Source of the DNA: Paludibacteraceae bacterium
GTDB taxonomy: Bacteria; Bacteroidota; Bacteroidia; Bacteroidales; Paludibacteraceae
Assembly (NCBI GenBank): GCA_017648235.1
Contig: JAGCIZ010000061.1
Location: forward strand, 1-7,789
Direction: 5' to 3'
Length of the DNA: 7,789 bases
The notes under the pieces are model-generated. The model saw only the letters and a list, made by a program, of their open reading frames with translations. It did no database searches and had not been told where the DNA came from. Position numbers and translations under genes: made by a program. Positions 1 to 6,255 of the stretch are shown here, one piece after another (the first letter of the stretch is position 1; each line of letters opens with the position of its first letter).

Positions 1-1032
1 ACATTGGATCAGTTAGAATTTTTGCCCGCAGTTTTTCGTAATCTGTATTTTATTCAAAAGAATTTAGATTTTGAATTGGTAATTGTTACAAATCAAGATG
101 GTCTGGGAACAGATTCCTATCCTCAAGAAAATTTTGACAAAGTGCAACAAAAAATGCTTTCCTGTTTCGAAAATGAGGGTGTTAAGTTTAATGAGATACT
201 TGTAGATAAATCTTTTCCAGAAGAAAATCTCCCAACTCGTAAGCCTAATACGGGTTTGTTGGAAAAATATATGAATGGTGAGTACGATTTAGCAAATTCA
301 TTTGTTATTGGTGACAGAATTACTGATATGCAATTAGCAAAAAATCTTTGTTGTAATGGGATTTTAATTGGAAAAGAAAGTCTTTCATTAGAAGGTTTTA
401 AGTTTAATACTTTTGTTTCGTGGAACGAGATTTCGGAATTTCTTTTTGCAAAAGAGCGAGTTGAAGAGTTGCGTAGAACAACTAAAGAAACTGATGTTTA
501 TATAAAAATAAATCTTGATGGTAAGGGAAATACTGATATCTCCACAGGATTATCTTTTTTTGATCATCTTTTAGATCAAATTGGACGTCACTCAGGAATG
601 GATCTTGTGGTAAAAACAATAGGAGATTTGCATGTAGATGAGCACCATACTATAGAAGATACTGCTATTGTTCTTGGGGAAGTGTTAAAGAATGCTTTGG
701 GAGATAAGCGTGGAATTGAGCGTTATGGTTTTTGTTTGCCAATGGATGATTGTTTGTGTCAGGTAGCTTTGGATTTTGGAGGAAGATCGTGGTTGGTTTT
801 TGACACAAAATTTAATCGCGAGAAGGTAGGTGATGTGCCAACGGAAATGTTTGTTCACTTTTTCAAATCGCTTAGCGATGCGGCAAAAATGAACCTTAAT
901 ATTAAAGCTGAAGGAGATAACGAACATCATAAAATAGAGGGAATTTTTAAGGCTTTTGCAAAAGCAATAAAAATGGCAGTTAAGAGAGATATTTATCGTT
1001 ATGAATTGCCCTCTACAAAGGGTAGTCTTTGA
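1..1032 (+). CDS. hisB: HisB, bifunctional histidinol-phosphatase / imidazoleglycerol-phosphate dehydratase (5'-truncated by window edge)
   Basis: Catalyses two steps of cytosolic histidine synthesis: dehydration of imidazole glycerol phosphate and dephosphorylation of histidinol phosphate. The frame is open to base 1 with no start, so the N-terminus, including the HAD nucleophile motif DxDGT, is outside the window. Visible HAD parts are VTNQDG (nt ~85-102), RKPNTG (~238-255) and the acidic motif GDRITD (~310-327). The dehydratase domain begins near nt 460 and carries both metal-binding signatures, DEHHTIED (~637-660) and EHHKIE (~922-939). The C-terminus LPSTKGSL is typical of the family. 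Odd point: the stretch before RKP reads VDKSFPEENLPT and lacks the Cys/His zinc ligands seen in the E. coli enzyme. It ends 17 bp before kdsB, so the two are probably cotranscribed. Identity is very secure. Confidence 0.97.
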   Translation, partial: TLDQLEFLPAVFRNLYFIQKNLDFELVIVTNQDGLGTDSYPQENFDKVQQKMLSCFENEGVKFNEILVDKSFPEENLPTRKPNTGLLEKYMNGEYDLANSFVIGDRITDMQLAKNLCCNGILIGKESLSLEGFKFNTFVSWNEISEFLFAKERVEELRRTTKETDVYIKINLDGKGNTDISTGLSFFDHLLDQIGRHSGMDLVVKTIGDLHVDEHHTIEDTAIVLGEVLKNALGDKRGIERYGFCLPMDDCLCQVALDFGGRSWLVFDTKFNREKVGDVPTEMFVHFFKSLSDAAKMNLNIKAEGDNEHHKIEGIFKAFAKAIKMAVKRDIYRYELPSTKGSL

Positions 1033-1049
1033 TAAATTTCTAGAGAAAA

Positions 1050-1808
1050 ATGAAATTCTTAACAATAATTCCTGCTCGTTACGCTTCGTCTCGTTTCCCG
1101 GGGAAACCTCTAGCTTTGATTGGACATAAACCAATGATACAGTTGGTTTATGAGCAAGTAAAGAAGGAAACTGAGGATGTTTATGTGGCAACAGACGATG
1201 AAAGAATCTTTGATGTGGTGAATTGTTTTGGGGGAAATGTTGTGATGACAAGTGCTGACCATCGAAGTGGAACGGATCGTTGTTTTGAGGCTTATCAACG
1301 CATTGCTAAAGAGGTAGACGTTGTGATAAATGTACAAGGTGACGAACCTTTTGTTCAGCCTGAGCAGATAGGATTATTAAAGAATTGCTTTTCTGATCCT
1401 ATAACAGAGATAGCAACACTTGTAAAACCTTTTTCGGAAAAAGATACGATTGATTCTTTGTCTTCTCCGAATACGCCGAAGGTGGTTATAAATAATCGAA
1501 TGGAAGCAATTTATTTTAGCCGATCAGTTATCCCTTATTTGAGAGGAATAGATAGATTGAAATGGTTGCAAAAGGGGACTTTCTATAAACATATAGGAAT
1601 GTATGCATATAGAGTTGATGTTTTAGAGCAGATTACTCGTTTAGAAGCAACTCCACTTGAATTGTCAGAAAAATTGGAGCAGCTTAGATGGATAGAGAAT
1701 GGTTTTCGTATAAAGGTGGGAATAACAAACTCGGAAACCATGGGAGTGGACACTCCTGAAGATTTGCAGAAGGCGAATGAATTTTTCTTCAATTCATCTA
1801 ATAAATAA
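1050..1808 (+). CDS. kdsB: KdsB, 3-deoxy-manno-octulosonate cytidylyltransferase (CMP-Kdo synthetase)
   Basis: Activates Kdo with CTP to give CMP-Kdo, the donor for the inner core of lipopolysaccharide; cytosolic. The protein has 252 residues, close to the usual ~250. Family signatures are the nucleotide-binding N-terminus PARYASSRFPGKPL (residues 8-21), ATDDERI (47-53), HRSGTDRCFEA (71-81), NVQGDEPF (94-101), KHIGMYAYR (180-188), LSEKLEQLRW (205-214) and GVDTPEDL (232-239). In the family the aspartates of QGDEP and DTPED hold the catalytic magnesium; here these are D98 and D234. The ATG at 1050 gives a full-length N-terminus starting directly with the conserved beta strand. No Shine-Dalgarno is evident. 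It follows hisB by 17 bp, although the pathways are unrelated, and ends right at a strong terminator hairpin. Confidence 0.97.
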   Translation: MKFLTIIPARYASSRFPGKPLALIGHKPMIQLVYEQVKKETEDVYVATDDERIFDVVNCFGGNVVMTSADHRSGTDRCFEAYQRIAKEVDVVINVQGDEPFVQPEQIGLLKNCFSDPITEIATLVKPFSEKDTIDSLSSPNTPKVVINNRMEAIYFSRSVIPYLRGIDRLKWLQKGTFYKHIGMYAYRVDVLEQITRLEATPLELSEKLEQLRWIENGFRIKVGITNSETMGVDTPEDLQKANEFFFNSSNK

Positions 1809-1839
1809 AAAGAAACGCCATCAAGGATGGCGTTTCTTT
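1809..1839. terminator. Bidirectional terminator between convergent kdsB and rplT
   Basis: A perfect 14-bp stem pairs 1809-1822 with 1826-1839 around a 3-nt loop (AAG). The core is ACGCCATC/GATGGCGT, with A-rich and T-rich outer flanks. It starts at the base after the kdsB stop codon and lies about 20 bp beyond the rplT stop. On the + strand the stem ends in TTTCTTT and on the - strand in TTTCTTTTTATTT, so both transcripts get a U-rich tail. Function is inferred from structure and the convergent gene layout. Confidence 0.9.
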
Positions 1840-1858
1840 CTTAATACGAAGGTAAGTT

Positions 1859-2212
1859 TTATTTCATATTTTTTGCTTGTTTAACAATTGCTTCAAAAGC
1901 AGCAGGATTGTTCATAGCAAGGTCAGCAAGAACTTTACGATTGATTGTGATTCCTGCTTTGTGCAAAGCTCCCATCAATTGAGAGTATGAGAAGCCTTCC
2001 AAACGTGCAGCTGCGTTGATACGTTGAATCCACAATGCACGGAATGTGCGTTTTTTGTTCTTGCGGTCGCGATAAGCATATTGCAAACCTTTTTCCCAAG
2101 TATTTTTTGCTACAGTCCATACGTTACGACGTGCACCAAAATAACCTCTTGTTAACTTCAAAATTTTTTTACGTTTCGCTCTAGAAGCGACGTGATTTAC
2201 TGATCTTGGCAT
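1859..2212 (-). CDS. rplT: Large ribosomal subunit protein bL20
   Basis: Structural protein of the 50S subunit that binds 23S rRNA early in assembly. The protein has 117 residues, against 118 in E. coli. The N-terminal basic extension PRSVNHVASRAKRKKILK and the signature GYFGARRN (residues 23-30) are characteristic, as are RTFRALWIQRINAAAR (55-70) and the C-terminal NRKVLADLA (91-99). The ATG at 2212 gives the family's standard MPR start. It is the last gene of infC-rpmI-rplT, 84 bp after rpmI. That spacer holds a hairpin described separately. In E. coli and Bacillus L20 represses its own operon by binding mRNA; whether that happens here is not shown. Confidence 0.98.
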   Translation of the reverse strand: MPRSVNHVASRAKRKKILKLTRGYFGARRNVWTVAKNTWEKGLQYAYRDRKNKKRTFRALWIQRINAAARLEGFSYSQLMGALHKAGITINRKVLADLAMNNPAAFEAIVKQAKNMK

Positions 2213-2229
2213 AATTTTTTGTTTTTTTT

Positions 2230-2278
2230 GAATGTTAGCGTTGTTTTATTTTTACAATCTTTTTTTAGCTAAACATTC
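2230..2278 (-). promoter_or_regulatory. Hairpin in the rpmI-rplT spacer, possible L20 control or processing site
   Basis: In the mRNA sense, GAATGTTTAGC (2278-2268) can pair with GCTAACATTC (2239-2230). This gives a 10-bp stem with one bulged base and a 28-nt A/U-rich loop, in which TTGT and ACAA can form a small inner helix. The stem ends 17 bp before the rplT start and the bases between are almost all A. It has no U-tract after it on the coding strand, so it does not look like a terminator. A role in L20 autogenous control or mRNA processing is inference only. Confidence 0.4.
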
Positions 2279-2296
2279 GGTTAATACTAATATTTC

Positions 2297-2491
2297 TTAA
2301 ATAACGAGCAGTGCTTTAACATTTTTTACATCAGCAGCATTTACCAATCCTGCGTGAGTTAAATTACGTTTTTGTTTAGTCGTCTTTTTTGTCAAAATAT
2401 GACTTTTAAAAGCGTGCTTACGTTTGATTTTTCCTGTTCCGGTAAGAGCGAATCTTTTTTTAGCACCGGAATTAGTCTTCATTTTTGGCAT
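2297..2491 (-). CDS. rpmI: Large ribosomal subunit protein bL35
   Basis: Small basic 50S subunit protein of 64 residues (E. coli 65). The N-terminus MPKMKTNSGAKKRF (1-14) is the family signature, followed by GTGKIKRKHAFKSHILTKKT (18-37) and KRNL (41-44), all typical of bL35. The start is the ATG at 2491, preceded by an A-rich tract (TTTTAAGAAA on the coding strand) and no Shine-Dalgarno. It sits 42 bp after infC and 84 bp before rplT, the conserved order of this translation operon. Confidence 0.97.
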   Translation of the reverse strand: MPKMKTNSGAKKRFALTGTGKIKRKHAFKSHILTKKTTKQKRNLTHAGLVNAADVKNVKALLVI

Positions 2492-2533
2492 TTTCTTAAA
2501 ATTTTAATTGGTTATAGTTAATAATAAAATCTT

Positions 2534-3058
2534 TTATTTCTTTTTTGGTGAAAGCATTATAATCATTCGTTTGCCTTCTAGAGTTGGAAGAGAATCTACT
2601 TTTGCTAAATCTTCCAAATCATTCGCAAAACGCAATAATAACACTTCTCCCTGTTCTTTGAAAAGAATTGAACGACCTTTGAAAAATACGAAAGCTTTAA
2701 CTTTGCAACCTTCTTTCAAAAATCCTTGAGCATGTTTCAATTTAAAATTGTAGTCGTGGTCATCTGTTTGAGGTCCAAAACGAATTTCTTTGACAACAAT
2801 TTTTGTTGATTTAGCCTTTAATTCTTTTTCTCTCTTTTTTTGTTGATATAGAAACTTTTGATAATCAATTACTTTGCATACAGGAGGAACTGCATTTGGA
2901 GAAATCTCCACTAAATCTAAACCCTGATATTCTGCAATACTAATGGCTTGTTTGATAGGATATACACCTTGTTCTACATTGTCACCAACTAAACGAACTT
3001 CTTTTGCTTGAATATTTTCGTTAATTCGATTAGGTACTTCTTTTTTCTTATCTGCCAT
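2534..3058 (-). CDS. infC: Translation initiation factor IF-3
   Basis: Binds the 30S subunit, blocks premature joining of 50S and checks start codon and initiator tRNA pairing. The protein has 174 residues (E. coli 180). The N-domain has RINENIQAKEVRLVGD (11-26), GLDLVEISPNAVPPVCK (45-61) and DYQKFLYQQKKREKE (64-78, running into the linker helix). The C-domain has VKEIRFGP (88-95), DHDYNFKLKHAQGFLKEGCKV (99-119) and FFKGR (124-128). It ends in a short lysine tail. The start is a plain ATG at 3058, unlike the AUU that lets IF3 regulate itself in E. coli. An own promoter is visible upstream. No thrS lies on its 5' side; birA does, 113 bp away. Confidence 0.97.
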   Translation of the reverse strand: MADKKKEVPNRINENIQAKEVRLVGDNVEQGVYPIKQAISIAEYQGLDLVEISPNAVPPVCKVIDYQKFLYQQKKREKELKAKSTKIVVKEIRFGPQTDDHDYNFKLKHAQGFLKEGCKVKAFVFFKGRSILFKEQGEVLLLRFANDLEDLAKVDSLPTLEGKRMIIMLSPKKK

Positions 3059-3116
3059 TAAATAAAGGGTTTAAATTTTTTCTTTGTCCTCTGCTTCTTA
3101 TCTTATTTTAAGCGTG

Positions 3117-3148
3117 CAAATTTACAACTTTTTTAGAAATAGAAAAAG
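3117..3148 (-). promoter_or_regulatory. Bacteroidetes-type promoter for infC-rpmI-rplT
   Basis: On the - strand TAAATTTG (3124-3117) matches the Bacteroidetes primary sigma -7 consensus TAnnTTTG exactly. About 19-20 bp upstream a TTTT/CTTT (3148-3144) partly matches the -33 TTTG. It lies in the birA-infC gap, ~58 bp before the infC ATG, leaving an untranslated leader of roughly 50 nt. The match to the motif is seen; activity is inferred. Confidence 0.65.
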
Positions 3149-3171
3149 GTAATAGTGCTTTTTTGTTCTTT

Positions 3172-3924
3172 TTATATGTTTTTTTCGATAATAAACTCTA
3201 CTTCTTTGAAGCTATATGTGTGTGTGTTGTTATTTGAATCAACTAAGACCAATTGACCTGATGGAAGAACTTGAGTTATTTTTGCAATAAAAAGTTCTCC
3301 TTTACAGTTTTTGTACGCATAAAAATCATCGTTGCGGTATAATGAGTTAAAATAACTTTCTTGTAAAGTTCTTGCATCAAAACCTATGCTTTCATAGTAT
3401 TCCAAAATTCTACTATGAATAGTAACCATTATTTCTTCAATGTTGAAGTTATTATTTGAAAGTAATTTCATTGAAATGGGATTTGGTGCATTGCTGAAGA
3501 AATGAGTTTGGTTTACATTCAAACCGATACCGATTACAGAAGAGGAAAATTTATTTCCCATAACTTTGTTCTCAATCAAGATTCCTGCAATTTTTTTATC
3601 TTCGACATAAATATCGTTTGGCCATTTGATTTTAACAGTTCTGTTCAATTCTTTTTGAAGAACGTCTTTTATAGCCAGAGCAACAATTTCTGAGAGCAGA
3701 AACTGCTGTGTAATAGCTATATTTTTAGGGAAAAGAAGCATACTGAAAAGTAGATTTTTTCCTTTTTCAGATTCCCATGTATTGCTGCCTTGTCCTCTTC
3801 CGTTGGTTTGGAAATAGGTATGAACAACCGTTCCTTCCGGCAAATTCTTTTCCGTTGCTAGTTGCCAAAGTAATTGGTTTGTCGATGTGGTCTCTTCAAT
3901 GCAAAAAATATCAGCTTTTTTCAT
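3172..3924 (-). CDS. birA: Biotin--[acetyl-CoA-carboxylase] ligase, catalytic-only type
   Basis: Joins biotin to ATP and then to the target lysine of biotin carboxyl carrier proteins; cytosolic. With the ATG at 3924 it has 250 residues. Motifs: STN (14-16), the biotinyl-AMP loop GRGQGSNTW (42-50), KWPNDIY (100-106), KKIAGILIE (110-118) and GIGLNVNQ (132-139), then a C-terminal SH3-like region (~205-247, AKITQVLPSGQLVLVD). There is no N-terminal helix-turn-helix, so it should not repress transcription as E. coli BirA does. The frame is open to 3981, but the extra 19 residues are polar, unconserved and inside dacB; the ATG at 3924 overlaps the dacB stop as ATGA, so I choose it. Likely translated by coupling to dacB. 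Confidence 0.93.
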   Translation of the reverse strand: MKKADIFCIEETTSTNQLLWQLATEKNLPEGTVVHTYFQTNGRGQGSNTWESEKGKNLLFSMLLFPKNIAITQQFLLSEIVALAIKDVLQKELNRTVKIKWPNDIYVEDKKIAGILIENKVMGNKFSSSVIGIGLNVNQTHFFSNAPNPISMKLLSNNNFNIEEIMVTIHSRILEYYESIGFDARTLQESYFNSLYRNDDFYAYKNCKGELFIAKITQVLPSGQLVLVDSNNNTHTYSFKEVEFIIEKNI

Positions 3925-5309
3925 CGAATCGATTGAGTTAGGAGTCTTTCTATTTCTCTCACAATTTCTCTTCGTGGACAATAGAAGTTGTTTGTTAATA
4001 CAGCAAAAGCGTATGAGTCAGACATATAGCCGGCATAGCATTGTACCATATCAAAACTTCCGCTTTTTGCTTTTACGTTTCCAGAGAGTGCAGTTCCGGA
4101 TAGGAATTGTCGAATAGTTCCAGATTCGCCAGCTACTGGAAGAGAATTGTAGAATGCTTCGAAGTTTTCCGAACGCCTCATATAACAAAGTAAATCAACG
4201 AAAAACTGTGCCGAAATTTTGTTTTTTGGCGAAAGTCCGCTTCCATCTTGCAAAAAGAGTGACTCGGTATTAAGTCCTTTTTGTTTCCAAAACGACTTTA
4301 CTACGCCTATTGAAACAGCCGAATGTGCTACATTATTTTTTTGTAGAGAAAGGTATTTGAATAAGTGTTCGGCATATACATTGTTGCTTTTTACATTGAT
4401 TTCTTGAATTATACGAGATAGTTTTGGAGAATGTTGGCAATGAATTACTTTTCTATTTGTGTTCTCTTTTTTGAACAAAACCTTAGGTTGTTGAGCGATT
4501 TTTATCCCAATGTTTCTCAAATTTTTGTCCATTTCTTTTGCAAAAAACATGGGTAAATTAGGAATATCGCCTTTTATGATGAATTCTTTTTTGTTGATGG
4601 GAACAGCCCCAAAAAGGTAGCGTTCGTTGCTAAGAGGAGAGCCATAGAAGTAAGCACTATCTGATTTTATGTTCTTCACTACAAGGTGATTGTGTAGAAT
4701 CATGTCTTCTATGAATGGTTTGTGGCTGATGACTTCGGGTGCAGAACCTTCTGCTCCAGAACGCAACATTACTCTACATGTATTGTCATAAATAGAGAGC
4801 GCAAAAATCGATGGAGCATAGTAGTTGGCAATGTCTTCCCAAAGCCATTTGGGAGAAACGCCTTCTTGGTCGTACAGCGAAACATCTGCCACAATAGCTC
4901 CAGTAATTGCATTTATTCCTGCTGATTTTATGATTTTTGCCCATGATTGCATAAAACGAGGATCTCCCATTTTATAGGAACCAAGCGTTGGGTCGCCTCC
5001 GCCACGTATGTACAAATTGCCTTTTAGAGTTCCGTTTTCAATTACGCCATCGTATTCGATATATGTTTTGAAGGTGAAATCTTTACCTAAAATTTCCAAA
5101 GCAGTGGCTGTGGTTATGAGTTTTGTAACTGAAGCTGGAGTGAATGAGAGTAAATTGTTTTGTTGGTGTACGATGTTGCCAGTTTTTAGGTTTTTTACAA
5201 CGTAGGCAATAGATGCCGACTCCATTCCTTTTTTATTAAAAAAAGGTTGTGCTACAATATTGGAAACAATAAAACTAAAGAGCAGTGTGGTGAAGAAGAA
5301 TTTTTTCAT
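3921..5309 (-). CDS. dacB: D-alanyl-D-alanine carboxypeptidase/endopeptidase, PBP4 (peptidase S13) family
   Basis: Periplasmic serine DD-peptidase that trims stem peptides and cuts DD-crosslinks in peptidoglycan. The protein has 462 residues with a clear signal peptide (MKKFFFTTLLFSFIVSNIVA, 1-20). The three penicillin-binding motifs are all present: SVTK (S60 nucleophile, K63), SNN (308-310) and KSG (415-417, in place of the commoner KTG). Also typical are RGGGDPTL (102-109) just after the first catalytic block, DGSGLS (355-360) and the closing beta strands around CYAGYM (424-429). The large insertion between the first and second motifs (about 245 residues) is characteristic of PBP4. The ATG at 5309 overlaps the stop of the small membrane gene upstream, and its own stop overlaps the birA start, so it sits in the middle of a coupled trio. 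Confidence 0.94.
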   Translation of the reverse strand: MKKFFFTTLLFSFIVSNIVAQPFFNKKGMESASIAYVVKNLKTGNIVHQQNNLLSFTPASVTKLITTATALEILGKDFTFKTYIEYDGVIENGTLKGNLYIRGGGDPTLGSYKMGDPRFMQSWAKIIKSAGINAITGAIVADVSLYDQEGVSPKWLWEDIANYYAPSIFALSIYDNTCRVMLRSGAEGSAPEVISHKPFIEDMILHNHLVVKNIKSDSAYFYGSPLSNERYLFGAVPINKKEFIIKGDIPNLPMFFAKEMDKNLRNIGIKIAQQPKVLFKKENTNRKVIHCQHSPKLSRIIQEINVKSNNVYAEHLFKYLSLQKNNVAHSAVSIGVVKSFWKQKGLNTESLFLQDGSGLSPKNKISAQFFVDLLCYMRRSENFEAFYNSLPVAGESGTIRQFLSGTALSGNVKAKSGSFDMVQCYAGYMSDSYAFAVLTNNFYCPRREIVREIERLLTQSIR

Positions 5310-5491
5310 TTCTTTTTTTGATTTTTACTGTTTTCTCCGAGTGAACAAGCAGCAAGGCAAGTGACAGCCAAAGCCAATAACCAAACAGCCTCTTCTACAG
5401 CTATTTTGTGCATACCGAGTAGTGTGAGTACGCCTAAACCTAACCCCAATGCTACGCAGCGAAATACAAGTAGTGGTAAGAATTTATTCAT
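5306..5491 (-). CDS. Small two-helix membrane protein coupled to dacB, unknown function
   Basis: I do not recognise this family. From the ATG at 5491 it is 61 residues: MNKFLPLLVF at the start, a first hydrophobic segment (residues ~4-26, with GLGLG), a short loop HKIAVEEA, a second segment (~34-49, WLLALAVTCLAAC) and a charged, lysine-ending tail (ENSKNQKKK). This is a simple inner-membrane hairpin. The frame is open upstream to a TTG at 5512, but that codon overlaps the predicted -7 promoter element, so the ATG is preferred. Its TGA overlaps the dacB ATG as ATGA, which strongly suggests it is a real, translated gene and not chance. A link to wall synthesis or to PBP4 export is only guessed from position. 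Confidence 0.72.
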   Translation of the reverse strand: MNKFLPLLVFRCVALGLGLGVLTLLGMHKIAVEEAVWLLALAVTCLAACSLGENSKNQKKK

Positions 5492-5509
5492 AACGTTTTC
5501 TTTTTCCGA

Positions 5510-5541
5510 CAAAATTACAATTTCTCTGCCGGATATGAAAA
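5510..5541 (-). promoter_or_regulatory. Bacteroidetes-type promoter for the small membrane protein-dacB-birA operon
   Basis: On the - strand TAATTTTG (5517-5510) is an exact TAnnTTTG -7 match. About 20 bp upstream TTTT (5541-5538) is a three-of-four match to the -33 TTTG. It lies just downstream of the preceding gene's terminator and 18 bp before the ATG at 5491, implying a very short leader. Activity is inferred from motif and position. Confidence 0.65.
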
Positions 5542-5543
5542 TA

Positions 5544-5578
5544 CAAAAAACTCCGCTCTTTCTTACGATAAGCGGAGT
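5544..5578 (-). terminator. Intrinsic terminator of the 5603-6157 gene
   Basis: Read on the - strand, ACTCCGCT (5578-5571) pairs with AGCGGAGT (5557-5550) around a 13-nt loop that itself holds a CTTA/TAAG mini-stem, and is followed at once by a T run (5550-5545). This is a textbook stem plus U-tract, 25 bp after the stop codon of the upstream gene and just before the next promoter. Confidence 0.88.
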
Positions 5579-5602
5579 GTAAACGGTCGGTTTTTAATGA
5601 GA

Positions 5603-6157
5603 TTATTCTACATTATTAACCTCGACTGAATAATTCCCATCCACAACAATATTTGTGAGGATAAAATCAGTTGGAACGTATGCATCTTCTCCTGGACAAG
5701 CAAAAAAAGCAAATCCGATAATAGGTAATATACATAAACCAAAACAACATCCAAATACTATAGCTTCAGTTCTTTGATTCTCTCCAGCTATGGTCTTAGA
5801 ACCTTGTAATTGAATCTTTTGTCCGTCAATAGCTGTTGTGTATTTAGGCTTTAAGGTTATAATACCTTCTTTTCCCATACCTTTAGGTTTTGTGCTCTCA
5901 ACATCAACAACTACAGGAGTCCCTCTTTCTATGAATAGATTTCCCTTTTTGTCCCAGACATCATTATCAACAATTGCTTGTACACTTGTTTGTGTGTTTT
6001 TTGCTCCTTTTTTAGTTGACAATTCTTCCAATATACGTATTGATACGTAAGTACCACTTTTTAATGTTGCAGTTGTATTTGCGAGAATTTGAACACAAAT
6101 AATTTGTGATAAAAAGAAGAAAGCAATAAGTCTTTTATGTTTTAATATCTTATTCAT
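5603..6157 (-). CDS. Exported or membrane-anchored protein of unknown function
   Basis: I do not recognise a named family. The protein has 184 residues. It begins with a basic N-terminus (KILKHKRL) and a hydrophobic stretch (~11-26, IAFFFLSQII...ILA) that fits a signal peptide with cleavage after A26; the Cys at 21 is not in a good lipobox. Residues ~30-125 look beta-rich: LKSGTYVSIRI, VQAIVDNDVWDKKG, IERGTPVVVDVE, then a glycine-rich turn KPKGMGKEG and DGQKIQLQGS. A second hydrophobic segment (~131-153) is rich in Gly and Cys (FGCCFGLCILPIIGFAFFAC) and is followed by PGEDAYVPTDF. The alternation of 'GT.V' strands, a hydrophobic Gly segment and 'A.VP' recalls envelope proteins with a VirB10/TrbI-like beta fold, but this is a weak impression. 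It stands alone between the structured noncoding interval and its own terminator. No clear promoter was found. Confidence 0.85.
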   Translation of the reverse strand: MNKILKHKRLIAFFFLSQIICVQILANTTATLKSGTYVSIRILEELSTKKGAKNTQTSVQAIVDNDVWDKKGNLFIERGTPVVVDVESTKPKGMGKEGIITLKPKYTTAIDGQKIQLQGSKTIAGENQRTEAIVFGCCFGLCILPIIGFAFFACPGEDAYVPTDFILTNIVVDGNYSVEVNNVE

Positions 6158-6183
6158 AATCTATTTTAATTAAAAATTCCCTC

Positions 6184-6255
6184 ACTTCAACGGCTTCGGG
6201 GTTCTCCGTAAGTCTCATTTCTTAAAGACGTACGCACATAAAAAACGTGAGACTT
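6184..6255. repeat. Two competing hairpins at the left side of the structured interval
   Basis: AAGTCTCA (6210-6217) pairs perfectly with TGAGACTT (6248-6255). The same left bases AAGT (6210-6213) can instead close a smaller hairpin, ACTT-CA-ACGG (6184-6193) with CCGT-AAGT (6206-6213), loop CTTCGGGGTTCT. The 8-bp stem also encloses 6231-6239, which is one arm of the long-range stem described next, so these pairings exclude each other. Function is unknown. Confidence 0.6.

Noticed and set aside
685..1251. 188-residue open frame on the - strand across the hisB-kdsB junction
   Set aside because: It is antisense to two certain genes, low in complexity (rich in S, F, N, K) and has no recognisable motif; it is a shadow of their codon pattern.
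3141..3165. A-run/T-run pairing after birA as a terminator
   Set aside because: Only about six base pairs, nearly all A-T, and no following U-tract; it also overlaps the infC promoter region.
5492..5512. TTG start adding seven residues (MSEKENV) to the small membrane protein
   Set aside because: The TTG overlaps the exact -7 promoter element, so transcription probably begins downstream of it; the ATG at 5491 fits better.
5361..5582. 73-residue + strand frame across the small membrane gene and its promoter/terminator
   Set aside because: It runs antisense through a terminator, a promoter and a coupled gene; the peptide is low complexity without motifs.
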